A DNA stretch of 64,000 bases, taken from Palsa-601 sp963801185 (GTDB lineage: Bacteria; Actinomycetota; Acidimicrobiia; Acidimicrobiales; Bog-793). Below the pieces are notes generated by a model. That model saw only the letters and a list, made by a program, of their open reading frames with translations, made no database searches and was not told the origin of the DNA. Position 1 is the first letter of the stretch; the number at the start of each line of letters is the position of its first letter. Location of the stretch: contig CAWDDW010000001.1 of NCBI GenBank assembly GCA_963801185.1, positions 1 to 64,000 on the forward strand. The letters run 5' to 3'. The position numbers and the translations under genes were made by a program. Positions 8,646 through 17,378 of the stretch are shown here, one piece after another.

Positions 8646-9491
8646 ATGCCTGTGCCTCGCAGACAGGGCAGCGTCGTCACGATCGGCGCCTACGACGGAT
8701 TGCACCTCGGGCACCGGAGGGTCATAGACGACGTTTGCCGCTTGGCGGTTGCCGGAGGGCTCGAGAGCATCGTCGTCACGTTCGATCGGCATCCGGCATC
8801 CGTCGTGCGCCCCGCGAGCGCTCCGCTCCAACTGACCGATCTGCCCCAGCGCCTGGAGCTGCTGCACGACACTGGCATCGACGACGTGCTCGTCATCGAG
8901 TTCACGCCTGAAAGAGCCGCCGAGTCCGCCGAGGACTTCGTCGACGAGGTGCTCGTCGGCGATCTCGCTGCTCGCATCGTCGTCGTGGGCAGGGACTTCC
9001 ACTTCGGTCACGGGCGTGGCGGGAACGTCGCCCTCCTCGAGAAGATGGGGGAGGACCGCGGCTTTCGCGTCCAGCCTTTCGACCTTGTCGAAGACGAGCA
9101 GGGTCACGAGGTGGTGTCCTCGACGCGGATCCGGGCCTTGATCGCCGAAGCCGATCTCGGGGAGGCAGCCCGCTTGCTGGGCCGGCTGCACGAGACGCGA
9201 GGGCTCGTCATCGGTGAGGCGTCGTCGTTCCCAGGAGCAGGCGATGGCGACGCCGGTGTGAGCGTCGAGATACCTCGGGGGATCTTGCTGCCGCCGCCGG
9301 GTGGCTACCAAGGATGGGCCGGGCTAGTCGGCGCTGCCGGCGTGCCGCTCCAGAGATGTCACATACTGGTTCCGCCTGATCAGGGAGCTCTCGCGGTCCT
9401 CGGCATCCATGAGGCGTGGGTGCCGGGAAGTCCTGTGCGTGTCCTTTTCGAGAGACTCGCAGGCGCCAGCCCGTTCGCCCGTGAACCTTGA
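8646..9491 (+). CDS. ribF: RibF-like FAD synthetase with degenerate flavokinase domain
   Basis: RibF normally converts riboflavin to FMN and FMN to FAD. The adenylyltransferase half (about 1-185) looks intact: GAYDGLHLGHRR, TFDRHPASVV, GRDFHFGHGRGG and SSTRIR. The flavokinase half (about 186-281) keeps recognisable strands (GLVIGE, GILLPPPGGYQGW, SPVRVLFERL), but the ATP/Mg-binding GFPTANL motif is absent and the usual catalytic Glu region reads LQRCHILV. It probably makes FAD from FMN but may not phosphorylate riboflavin. It ends the rimP-truB operon, six bases after truB. Confidence 0.85.
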   Translation: MPVPRRQGSVVTIGAYDGLHLGHRRVIDDVCRLAVAGGLESIVVTFDRHPASVVRPASAPLQLTDLPQRLELLHDTGIDDVLVIEFTPERAAESAEDFVDEVLVGDLAARIVVVGRDFHFGHGRGGNVALLEKMGEDRGFRVQPFDLVEDEQGHEVVSSTRIRALIAEADLGEAARLLGRLHETRGLVIGEASSFPGAGDGDAGVSVEIPRGILLPPPGGYQGWAGLVGAAGVPLQRCHILVPPDQGALAVLGIHEAWVPGSPVRVLFERLAGASPFAREP

Positions 9492-9535
9492 CCGGGACCT
9501 CTTGCCACCGTTCTGACGGACTGGTAACTTGCTAA

Positions 9536-9545
9536 TGACCGGTCA
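9536..9545. promoter_or_regulatory. perfect palindrome TGACCGGTCA
   Basis: A ten-base perfect palindrome lies in the 164-base gap between ribF and the secreted protein gene. It could be half of a TetR-type operator. No well-spaced promoter is obvious around it. The rest of the gap holds only GC-rich direct and inverted copies of CCGG-containing words. Confidence 0.25.
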
Positions 9546-9655
9546 GTAACACCTGCCGGCGGGTGGCCGGCACCTCACCGGTTCGCCGGTCATCGGCGTT
9601 CGGTTACCGGGCGGGAGTGGTCGTCAAGTCCGTCACAGAGGGGGGTTGGTCCTAG

Positions 9656-10402
9656 ATGGTCTCGTCGTCTTGCCCGTCCCGGCGAATCGCAATCGCTCTG
9701 AGCCTGGCCCTCGCCGCACCTGTCGCCGGAGTGGCGCTCACGAGCGGCAGGTCAGCGGCCGGCGCCGCCGTCAAGGTCTCGCACCACAGGCACCACAAGC
9801 ACAATAGGCACCATCCGACGGCGCCCGCCTGTCCCACGAAAGGTGGGATCCCGTTCTCGGGGACGTTGTCCGACGGGGCCCTCCAGCTCGGGAATGCCGT
9901 GAGTGGCTCAGGCCTCTCAGGTACGGTCTGCGGCCTTCTCGTCTCCAGCTCCTCGGGCTTCAAGGTCTCCATCCCGCAGGCGGAGATGTCGTTTGCCCCG
10001 ACCCATGTCACGATCCTCGGCTTTGCATCCCTGCCGGCGACGGTGACGGCGGCGGGGAACGGCACCGGAACGGTGTCGACGAACTCGGACGGGACCTTCA
10101 ACTCGACGATCTCGGTCCCGGTGACCTCGACCGTCAGCGCATTCGGGTTCATGTGCACGGTTGGGCCGTTCACGCCAGTGCTCACCACGGGCACGAGCGG
10201 ATCGGTGAGCGGGACTCCACTCAGCGGCAGCCTGACGGCCCTGACCGGCCGGCTCGCAGCAGGTGAGTTCTCGGTCCCTTCGGTTCAGCCGAGCAAGAGG
10301 TGCCCATTCCTGGTAGCGGCGCTGGTCAACCTGCTCACCGGCCTGCCGCTCGAGGCAGGCAGTTCGTCGCTGACCGCTACTGCGACGCTCGGCGTCACCT
10401 GA
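9656..10402 (+). CDS. secreted hypothetical protein with His-rich segment
   Basis: An unrecognised protein of 248 residues. It begins with a Sec signal peptide (RRIAIALSLALAAPVAGVALT). Just after the predicted cleavage site comes HHRHHKHNRHH, a cluster of seven His residues that could bind metal. The remainder is Thr/Ser/Gly-rich and predicted to be beta-structured. Four Cys residues lie in the mature part, enough for two disulfides. The start is preceded by AGAGGGGGG. No conserved domain can be named. Confidence 0.7.
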   Translation: MVSSSCPSRRIAIALSLALAAPVAGVALTSGRSAAGAAVKVSHHRHHKHNRHHPTAPACPTKGGIPFSGTLSDGALQLGNAVSGSGLSGTVCGLLVSSSSGFKVSIPQAEMSFAPTHVTILGFASLPATVTAAGNGTGTVSTNSDGTFNSTISVPVTSTVSAFGFMCTVGPFTPVLTTGTSGSVSGTPLSGSLTALTGRLAAGEFSVPSVQPSKRCPFLVAALVNLLTGLPLEAGSSSLTATATLGVT

Positions 10403-10461
10403 CCGCTCGGTCTGCCGAACCGTGAGGCCGAATCTCTGCGTAAGGGACCGGCCCTGGTCAG

Positions 10462-10467
10462 TACACT
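10462..10467 (+). promoter_or_regulatory. -10 hexamer of def (leaderless promoter)
   Basis: TACACT ends six bases before the GTG start of def, so transcription would begin at or next to the start codon. There is no Shine-Dalgarno sequence, as expected for a leaderless mRNA. Confidence 0.5.
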
Positions 10468-10473
10468 GAACGC

Positions 10474-11028
10474 GTGTCCACGTATGCCATCCGAATCTTC
10501 GGCGACCCCGTGCTCCGGCAACGCGTGGCCGAGGTCGAGAACGTCGACGGTCGCTTGGTCCGTCTCGTCGAGGACATGATCGAGACGATGTACGCGGCTC
10601 CAGGTGTGGGTCTCGCGGCGCCCCAAGTCGGTGTGGAGAGGCGCTTGTTCGTCTACGACCTCGGTGACGACGCGGGACCGAAGGCGATCGTGAACCCGGT
10701 GATCTCAGAGTCACGCGGGGAGTGGGAGTTCGAGGAGGGGTGCCTGTCGGTGCCCGGCTTGCACTGGACGATCGTCCGCCCGAAAGAGGTGCACCTGACC
10801 GGCTTCGATCTCGAGGGCAACGAGATCTCGATCGAGGCGGACGAGTACGTCGCACGGGTCTTCCAGCACGAGCTCGATCACCTCGACGGGGTATTGCTGC
10901 TCGATCGTCTCGACAAGGAGACCCGCAAGGATGCGATGAAGACTCTGCGCGGGCGTGTGCTCGCCGGCCCAGAGGCCAGGGCTGACGCTCGATCGAGCGC
11001 GCTGGAGCGCGGCACCCCGGCTCTTTGA
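10474..11028 (+). CDS. def: peptide deformylase
   Basis: Removes the N-formyl group from new proteins. All three motifs are present: GVGLAAPQ (44-51), EGCLSVP with metal-ligand Cys90, and QHELDH with His132, Glu133 and His136. At 184 residues it is normal for an actinobacterial type I enzyme; the C-terminal 25 residues are a variable tail. It is followed after ten bases by fmt, the gene for the enzyme that adds the formyl group. Confidence 0.95.
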   Translation: MSTYAIRIFGDPVLRQRVAEVENVDGRLVRLVEDMIETMYAAPGVGLAAPQVGVERRLFVYDLGDDAGPKAIVNPVISESRGEWEFEEGCLSVPGLHWTIVRPKEVHLTGFDLEGNEISIEADEYVARVFQHELDHLDGVLLLDRLDKETRKDAMKTLRGRVLAGPEARADARSSALERGTPAL

Positions 11029-11038
11029 GCACAGAGGC

Positions 11039-11964
11039 GTGACCCGGCTCGCGTACCTCGGCAGCCCGGCGGTCTCAGCGGTGTGCCTCCGTGCGCTGCA
11101 CGACGCCGGCCACGAGGTCGCGCTGGTGGTCACAGAACCGGACAAGCGACGAGGCCGCGGCGAGCTCGTGTGCCGACGCCGGTGAAGGCGCTCGCCCTCG
11201 ATCTCGGGTTGGCGACGACAGAGCGGGTAGCCGACGTGACCGCGGCGGGCGTGGAGCTCGGGGTCGTCGTTGCCTTCGGCCGCCTCGTCAGTTCCGAAGT
11301 GCTGGCAAAGGTGCCGATGGTGAACGTCCACTTCTCCCTGCTTCCCAGGTGGCGCGGTGCGGCCCCGGTGGAGCGGGCGATCCTCGCGGGCGACGAGAAG
11401 ACCGGCGTGTGTTTGATGAAGGTGGAGGCGGGGCTTGACACCGGCGGCGTCTACGCGCGTGTCGAGACGACCATCGGGCCCGACGAGACGGCAGACGAGC
11501 TCCGGGTCCGCCTCGGCGATCTCGGAGCGCGACTACTGGTCGAGCAGCTTCGCGAAGGCGCCGGCGGCCTCGGGGAGCCCTTCCAACAAGAGGGCGAGCC
11601 GACCTATGCGGCGAAGCTCTCCGTCTCTGACCTCCGTCTTGATTTCGGGCGGCGTGCGGTCGAGCTCGGTCGAATCGTGAGGGTGGGGCGGGCGTGGACC
11701 ACTTGGAGGGGGGCGCGCCTGATCGTGCACCGGGCCGCGGTGGACCTCGCACCCTCGGGTGACTGCGAGCCCGGAGAGATTCTCGACGGGCGGGTCGCTG
11801 CGGTCGAGGGTTGGCTCGTGCCGACAGAGGTGCAGGGGGAGGGGCGCAAGCGCCAGAGCTTTGCGGAGTGGATGCGCGGGGCGCGGCCGGGGGAGGGCGA
11901 GCGGTTTGGTGCAGGTGGCCTCTCGCCCGGCGGCCTCCCGGCGACCGGCGATACGGTGTCTTGA
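11039..11964 (+). CDS. fmt: methionyl-tRNA formyltransferase, interrupted by a frameshift
   Basis: Formylates initiator Met-tRNA. The N-terminal segment (TRLAYLGSPAVSAVCLRALHDA, then TEPDKRRGRG) is in one frame; from PTPVKALALDLGL onward the protein is in another, including NVHFSLLPRWRGAAP and MKVEAGLDTG of the active site. The switch is at about 11150-11172 in a GC-rich stretch; one missing base, or two extra in GTGTG, would restore the usual PDKRRGRG-to-PTPVK link. An AGAGG Shine-Dalgarno precedes GTG 11039. The gene is normally important next to def, so sequence error is more likely than decay. Confidence 0.85.
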
Positions 11965-12695
11965 TGGCGACGACCGAGCTGGCAGGCACAGCACTACCGC
12001 ACCTGCCGCCGGGCGAGGTGCGAGTGGCTCCGTCGATCCTGGCGGCCGATTTCGGTCGCCTGGCCGAGGAGATCGCCCGGGTGGCACCGAGCACGGATTG
12101 GCTACATGTCGACGTGATGGACGGCCACTTCGTTCCGAACATCTCCCTCGGGGTCCCCGTCGTCGCATCGATCCGAAAGCATTCGGGGCTCTGGCTCGAC
12201 TGCCATCTGATGATCAGCGATCCGGGTCGGTACCTCGAGGCATTCGCCGAGGCCGGAGCTGACGGCTGTTCGGTTCACATCGAGGTCGGGGGCACCCCCG
12301 GGCTCTGTTCCAAGATGCGCGACCTCGGCCTCGGGGTCGGCCTCGTGGTCAATCCCGAGACGCCCATAGAGAACGCCTGGCCCTGGCTCAAGCTCGTGGA
12401 CTACCTGGTGGTGATGTCGGTGCACCCCGGTTTTGGGGGCCAGTTGTTCATCTGGGATGCGGTGGCGAAGCTCGAGGCGGCGCGCGCCCGCATCGATCGC
12501 CTCGGTCTCGACGTGACCGTGCAGGTGGACGGCGGCATCGACGAGGAGACGGGGTGCGCCGCCGCAAGGGCCGGCGCGCGGTGCCTCGTGGCCGGCTCGT
12601 CGGTGTTCCGTGCTCCGGACTCTCTCGAAGCGGCGACACGGATCCGGGACTCGGCCCAACTGGCGGTCTCGCCGTCGAGCTCGCCCGATGTCTGA
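11964..12695 (+). CDS. rpe: ribulose-phosphate 3-epimerase
   Basis: Interconverts ribulose 5-phosphate and xylulose 5-phosphate in the pentose phosphate pathway. The TIM-barrel motifs are clear: VAPSILAADFGRL at the N-terminus, LHVDVMDGHFVPN with metal ligands His and Asp, DCHLMI, MSVHPGFGGQ and VDGGI with the second catalytic Asp. The 243-residue length fits once the start is set at ATG 11964, which overlaps the fmt stop by one base. It supplies the precursor pool shared with the riboflavin genes downstream. Confidence 0.95.
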   Translation: MATTELAGTALPHLPPGEVRVAPSILAADFGRLAEEIARVAPSTDWLHVDVMDGHFVPNISLGVPVVASIRKHSGLWLDCHLMISDPGRYLEAFAEAGADGCSVHIEVGGTPGLCSKMRDLGLGVGLVVNPETPIENAWPWLKLVDYLVVMSVHPGFGGQLFIWDAVAKLEAARARIDRLGLDVTVQVDGGIDEETGCAAARAGARCLVAGSSVFRAPDSLEAATRIRDSAQLAVSPSSSPDV

Positions 12696-13185
12696 GTCGC
12701 AAGCTGGACCAGCAGCTGGTGTGCTGAAGGCGAAGGTGCTGACGGTCTCCGACGGCGTGTCCGCCGGGACTCGCGAGGACCTGAGCGGAGCAGCGCTCGA
12801 GTCGCTTCTGACCGAGCGGGGTTACGAGATCCTCGAGCGCCGGGTGATCCCCGACGGCGCCCGTGAGGTCGCCGCCGCGCTCGAGGTGATGGCATCGGGC
12901 TACGCCGGCCTGATCGTCACCACGGGAGGGACGGGCTTCGGGCCGAGGGACGAGACGCCGGAGGGATCGCTCATGGTGCTCCAACGCCTTGCGCCGGGAC
13001 TCGCCGAGGCGATGCGCCTCGCGAGCCCGCTCGGGCGGCTGTCGCGCGCGGTGGCCGGCACCCGCGCCCAGGCGCTCATCTGCAACTTGCCGGGGTCCTC
13101 CAAAGGCGCCATCGAGTGTCTCGAGGCCGTGCTCGACGTCATTCCGCACGCGCTCGACCTCCTGAGCGGTGGACATCCGCATTGA
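12688..13185 (+). CDS. MogA/MoaB family molybdenum cofactor protein
   Basis: A 165-residue MogA/MoaB-type molybdopterin adenylyltransferase or paralogue. Motifs: VLTVSDGVSAGTREDLSGAA, VTTGGTGFGPRDETPE (the GGTG nucleotide-binding loop) and NLPGSSKGAIE. ATG 12688 overlaps the rpe stop. No other molybdenum-cofactor gene is in the window, so whether it is MogA or MoaB cannot be settled. The association with rpe and ribD is probably just gene packing. Confidence 0.88.
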   Translation: MSESQAGPAAGVLKAKVLTVSDGVSAGTREDLSGAALESLLTERGYEILERRVIPDGAREVAAALEVMASGYAGLIVTTGGTGFGPRDETPEGSLMVLQRLAPGLAEAMRLASPLGRLSRAVAGTRAQALICNLPGSSKGAIECLEAVLDVIPHALDLLSGGHPH

Positions 13186-13233
13186 GGGACTCCCTGCTTT
13201 CAAGGTTGTTCGTTGATCGTGGCGGGAAGTGAG

Positions 13234-14349
13234 ATGACGTCGCCGGAGGCGCCGCCCGCTAACGCCGACGCCACCAACGCGAGCGCCGACGATGAGCACT
13301 TCATGCGCGAGGCGCTCATCGCCTCCCGCCTCGCCCGGAGGCGCGCCTCGCCCAACCCATGGGTGGGCTGCGTGCTCGTCAATGGGGACGGCGAGATCGT
13401 CGGGCAAGGAGCTACCGAGGCCCAGACCCCCGGCCCGCGAGGTGCCGGCCGCCATGCAGAAGCCGTCGCGCTCGACCGAGCAGGCGAGAGAGCCCGTGGA
13501 GCGACTGCTTACGTCACCCTCGAGCCGTGCTCCCACCAGGGGCGCACGCCCCCGTGCGCAGACCACCTGGTCCGCTCGGGCGTGAAGCGCGTCGTGATCG
13601 CCACGCTCGATCCCGACCCGAACGTCTCGGGCGCGGGCCTGAGCATCCTCCGATCCGCAGGTCTCGAGACCACGGTGGGGGTGCTCGCCGAAGCCGCCGA
13701 GAAGTACCTCCGGCCTTACCTCGTCCACCGCCGGACCGGGCGTCCGTATGTGATCCTGAAGCTGGCCGCCACCCTCGACGGCCGCCTGGCAGCGCCGGAC
13801 GGGTCCAGCCGGTGGATCACCGGGCCCGACGCTCGCCGGGACGTTCACGAGCTGCGGGCGGACTCCGATGCCCTCCTAGTCGGGGCTGGGACCGTCCGTG
13901 CTGATGATCCCGAGCTCACGGTGCGCCTCGACCCAGCTGATGAGGACGCCCATGCCCGTCAGCCCCTCCGGGTGGTGCTGGGCTTGGCTCCTCGAGACGC
14001 CAAGGTGATGCCCGCTCTCGAGATCTCGGGCGACCTCCGCGGTGTGCTCGACGAACTCGGACGCCGAGGGATCCTCCAGCTGCTCGTCGAAGGAGGGGCC
14101 CGGGTCGCGGGCGAGTTCCACCGTCTCGGCCTTGTCGACCTGTATGTCTTCTACCTGGCTCCAGCGCTCCTAGGCGGTGACGACGGCGTGCCGGTGTTCT
14201 CCGGGCCAGGGGCTCCCACGATGTCGCAGGCGTGGCGCGGGCAGATCATCGGGATGCGACAGCTCGGGCCTGACGTCCGCATCGACCTCGGGCCCGCCTG
14301 CACGGATCGCCCGGAAGCCGAATACGTCACCCCGACTGACGCGAGCTGA
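13234..14349 (+). CDS. ribD: bifunctional riboflavin deaminase/reductase RibD
   Basis: Carries out the second and third steps of riboflavin synthesis. The deaminase domain (about 15-145) shows HAEAVAL and PCSHQGRTPPC, the zinc ligands. The reductase domain (about 150-371) shows RPYVILKLAATLDGR, GSSRWITGPDAR and LVEGGARVAGEF. I prefer ATG 13234, preceded by GGGAAG, over TTG 13213. It is 80 bases upstream of ribBA. No FMN riboswitch is visible ahead of it. Confidence 0.93.
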   Translation: MTSPEAPPANADATNASADDEHFMREALIASRLARRRASPNPWVGCVLVNGDGEIVGQGATEAQTPGPRGAGRHAEAVALDRAGERARGATAYVTLEPCSHQGRTPPCADHLVRSGVKRVVIATLDPDPNVSGAGLSILRSAGLETTVGVLAEAAEKYLRPYLVHRRTGRPYVILKLAATLDGRLAAPDGSSRWITGPDARRDVHELRADSDALLVGAGTVRADDPELTVRLDPADEDAHARQPLRVVLGLAPRDAKVMPALEISGDLRGVLDELGRRGILQLLVEGGARVAGEFHRLGLVDLYVFYLAPALLGGDDGVPVFSGPGAPTMSQAWRGQIIGMRQLGPDVRIDLGPACTDRPEAEYVTPTDAS

Positions 14350-14428
14350 CCAAGCTCACCCAGCCGGCACCGAATGGGCACTGCGACCATGACCAGTAGG
14401 CTCCGCCGGAGAAGGAGGCACTCCCCAC

Positions 14429-15698
14429 GTGGCGTTGTCGACAGTTGAAGAGGCGATTGCTGCCATCGGGCGCGGCCAGATGGTCGTCGTCGTCGACGAC
14501 GAGGACCGTGAGAACGAGGGAGACCTCGTCATGGCGGCTCAGTTCGCGACGCCCGAAGCTATCGCGTTCTTTCTCGCCCACACCTCCGGTGTGGTCTGCG
14601 CGCCATTGATGCCCGAGCGCATCGACGAGCTCGAGCTGCCGTTGATGGTCTCCCAGAACACCGAGTCCCAGCGGACCGCATTCACCGTGACGGTCGACTA
14701 CCGCCCCGGGACGACGACCGGCATCTCGGCCTACGACCGCTCCGCCACGATCCAGTCCCTCATCGACCCGGGAACCAAACCGAGCGATCTCGCGCGGCCG
14801 GGCCACATCTTTCCTCTCCGCTATCGCACCGGCGGCGTGCTGAAGCGCGCCGGCCACACAGAGGCAACGGTCGACTTGGCCCGCATGGCCGGGTGCTATC
14901 CGGCCGGGGTGCTCTGCGAGATCGTCACCGAGGACAAGCAGTCGATGATGAGGATGCCTGAGCTTCGAGCGTTTCTCTACCGAGCACGGACTCCCGATCA
15001 TCACCATCGCCGACCTCGTGCGCTACCGCCGCCGGCGGGAGAAACTGGTCGAGCGCATCGCCTCCGCCCGCATCCCCACCCGCTTCGGCGAGTTCACAGG
15101 GCATGCCTACCAATCGCTCATCGACGGAGAGCATCACTTCGCTCTCGTCTGTGGCGACGTCGAAGGGCGCGAGAACGTCCTCGTGCGAGTGCACAGCGAA
15201 TGCCTCACCGGCGACGTCTTCGGCTCGCTTCGCTGCGATTGCGGCCCGCAGCTCGACACAGCCCTGCAGCTGATCGCCGAAGAGGGCGCCGGAGTAGTCG
15301 TCTACCTGCGGGGCCACGAAGGCCGAGGAATCGGGCTCGCCCACAAGCTGCGGGCATACACGTTGCAAGAGCAGGGCCGGGACACCGTCGACGCCAACGT
15401 CGAGCTCGGGCTGCCCGTGGACAGCCGCGAGTACGGCATCGGTGCCCAGATCCTGGTCGACCTCGGGATCACCACCATGCGAGCCCTCACGAACAACCCG
15501 GCCAAGTACGGCGGCCTCGAAGGCTTCGGGCTCGACATCGTCGAGCGGGTCCCGCTGCAGCCACTCGCGAACCCGGAGAACTTGGAGTACCTGCGGACCA
15601 AGCGTGAGCGGATGGGGCACATCCTCGACGGCCTCGGGGGCGTGAGCGACGAAGACGACGAGGCGGAGGAATTCGGCGATGTCGAGGCCGACGACTGA
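14429..15698 (+). CDS. ribBA: bifunctional DHBP synthase/GTP cyclohydrolase II, interrupted by a frameshift
   Basis: Makes both starting compounds of riboflavin. The RibB half shows VVDDEDRENEGDLVMAA and GHTEATVDLARMAG; the RibA half shows HSECLTGDVFGSLRCDCG (zinc site) and YLRGHEGRGIGL. The two halves are in different frames: after MMRMPELRAF the normal continuation STEHGLPIITIADLV is in the other frame, so one T of the TTT at 14972-14974 looks extra. A strong GAAGGAGG precedes GTG 14429. Its stop overlaps the ribH start. Confidence 0.9.
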
Positions 15699-16228
15699 TG
15701 GCGCAAGCCACTCACCGTCTTCCCGATACCCCACAACCCGCATCACGACCCGGCGAGCTCGTAGGCGCGCACGACGGCATGTCACTGCGCATCGCCGTGA
15801 TCTGCGCACGGTTCAACGACGAGATCACGCTCCGCCTGCTCGACGGGGCCTACGAGGCCCTCCATCGCCTCGGCATCGACGGTGAGCGGCGCCTCGTGGC
15901 CTGGGTGCCAGGTGCTTTCGAGCTCCCGCTGGCCGCACAGGTGCTCGCCGAGGGCGGGAGACACGACGCGGTCGTCTGCCTCGGGGCGGTGATCCGCGGA
16001 GAGACCTCCCACTACGACTTCGTGGCGGGAGAGTGCGCGAGCGGCTTGCAGCGGGTCCAGCTCGACACGGGCGTCCCCGTGATCTTCGGCGTCCTCACGA
16101 CCGAGAACATCGAGCAGGCCCTCGATCGCTCCGGTGGCAGGCTCGGGAACAAGGGCGACGAGGCGGTCGTCACCGCGGTCGAGATGGTCAATCTGCTCGG
16201 TCGCATGCGGAGCGCCGCAAAGGATTGA
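15698..16228 (+). CDS. ribH: 6,7-dimethyl-8-ribityllumazine synthase
   Basis: Condenses the two riboflavin precursors to lumazine. Motifs ICARFNDEITLRLLDGA, WVPGAFELPL, CLGAVIRGETSHYDFV and GVLTTENIEQALDR (with catalytic His in the SHYDF loop) are all present. The 176-residue protein has about 26 extra N-terminal residues; an internal ATG at 15779 would give the usual length. It overlaps ribBA by one base. No riboflavin synthase (ribE) gene accompanies the cluster. Confidence 0.94.
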   Translation: MAQATHRLPDTPQPASRPGELVGAHDGMSLRIAVICARFNDEITLRLLDGAYEALHRLGIDGERRLVAWVPGAFELPLAAQVLAEGGRHDAVVCLGAVIRGETSHYDFVAGECASGLQRVQLDTGVPVIFGVLTTENIEQALDRSGGRLGNKGDEAVVTAVEMVNLLGRMRSAAKD

Positions 16229-16275
16229 GGCCGGTCCGTCTGGCGGGCGGGCGACCGACGCGGCAACCTAGTCGG

Positions 16276-17151
16276 ATGCTACGGCTCGTTCTCCCGAAGG
16301 GCTCGCTGGAACGCGCCACGCTCGAGCTGTTCTCGGCGGCGGACCTGGCGGTGAAGAGGACATCGGATGTCGACTACTCAGCCAGCATCGATGACCCGCG
16401 GGTATCCGACGTGCGCATCTTGCGGCCCCAGGAGATCCCGACCTACGTCGCGGAGGGTCTGTTCGACCTCGGCATCACCGGCCGCGACTGGATCGAGGAG
16501 ACCGGAGCAGACGTGGTCTCCCTCGGGGAGCTGGCATATTCGAAGGCGACGAGCTCGCCCATCCGGATCGTGCTGGCCGTGGCGGCCGACTCGCCTGTCG
16601 AGAAGGTTGAGGACCTGCCGCAGGGTTGCAGAGTGGCGACCGAGTACCTGCGCCTCACCGAGCGCTTCCTGAGCGAGCGCGGAGTGCGCGCCGACGTGCG
16701 TTACTCCTACGGGGCGACCGAGGCCAAGGTGCCTGACATCGCGGACGCCGTCGTGGAGCTGACCGAGACGGGCCGCGCGCTGCGGGCCGCCGGCCTTCGC
16801 ATTCTCGAGACTGTCGTGGTCTCTGGCACCGAGCTCATCTGCAACAGACGCTCGGCGGAGGACCCCGAGAAGCTGCACGCGATGAACCAGCTCCTCGTGC
16901 TCTTGCAAGGGACGCTCGAGGCGCGGGACAAGGTGCTCGTCAAGTTGAACGTCTCGGCAGAGGACCTTGACGGCGTGATAGCCGTCCTTCCCTCCCTCAA
17001 GTCGCCGACGGTCTCCAAGCTGTTCCGGGAGGACGCCTTCGCGGTGGAGACTGTCGTGCCGAAAGCGGAGATCAACGTGCTCATCCCGGCGCTGAAGGAC
17101 CGCGGCGCGACCGACATCATCGAGCTCGACCTCTCGAAGATCGTGCACTAG
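16276..17151 (+). CDS. hisG: ATP phosphoribosyltransferase, long form
   Basis: First enzyme of histidine synthesis. LRLVLPKGSLERATLELFSAA opens the protein, followed by GITGRDWIEE and DAVVELTETGRALR; the C-terminal 75 residues form the histidine-sensing ACT-like domain (FAVETVVPKAEINVLIPAL). At 291 residues it is the long, self-regulated form that needs no HisZ. The partner hisE, often adjacent, is not here. It is closely followed by a cold-shock-like gene. Confidence 0.94.
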   Translation: MLRLVLPKGSLERATLELFSAADLAVKRTSDVDYSASIDDPRVSDVRILRPQEIPTYVAEGLFDLGITGRDWIEETGADVVSLGELAYSKATSSPIRIVLAVAADSPVEKVEDLPQGCRVATEYLRLTERFLSERGVRADVRYSYGATEAKVPDIADAVVELTETGRALRAAGLRILETVVVSGTELICNRRSAEDPEKLHAMNQLLVLLQGTLEARDKVLVKLNVSAEDLDGVIAVLPSLKSPTVSKLFREDAFAVETVVPKAEINVLIPALKDRGATDIIELDLSKIVH

Positions 17152-17155
17152 GCCG

Positions 17156-17371
17156 ATGACGGTCATCCATCTCGGCGTCGTGAGCGCCTACGACGCGGAT
17201 CGAGGGCTCGGCTCGGTCCGTGACGATGCCGGAGAGCACCCTTTTCATTGCACGGCGATCTCCGACGGGACTCGTCAGATCGAGGAGGGCACCGAGGTCG
17301 CTTTCGTGCTCGTGGCCCGGCACGGCGGTGTCTTCGAGGCCCGGGCGGTGACCAAGCTGCCGGGCCGGTAG
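17156..17371 (+). CDS. small divergent cold-shock-domain-like protein
   Basis: The 71-residue product has the outline of a cold-shock domain: GVVSAYDADRGLGSV in place of the usual KWFN..KGFGFI strand, then FHCTAI and EEGTEVAFVLVARHGGVFEARAV. The aromatic RNP1 and RNP2 residues that stack on RNA are mostly missing, so RNA binding is doubtful. It starts four bases after hisG and is probably co-transcribed with it. Confidence 0.6.
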   Translation: MTVIHLGVVSAYDADRGLGSVRDDAGEHPFHCTAISDGTRQIEEGTEVAFVLVARHGGVFEARAVTKLPGR

Positions 17372-17378
17372 CCCTCGA

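Noticed and set aside
14350..14428. FMN riboswitch before ribBA or ribD
   Set aside because: The gaps are too short and lack the conserved RFN elements.
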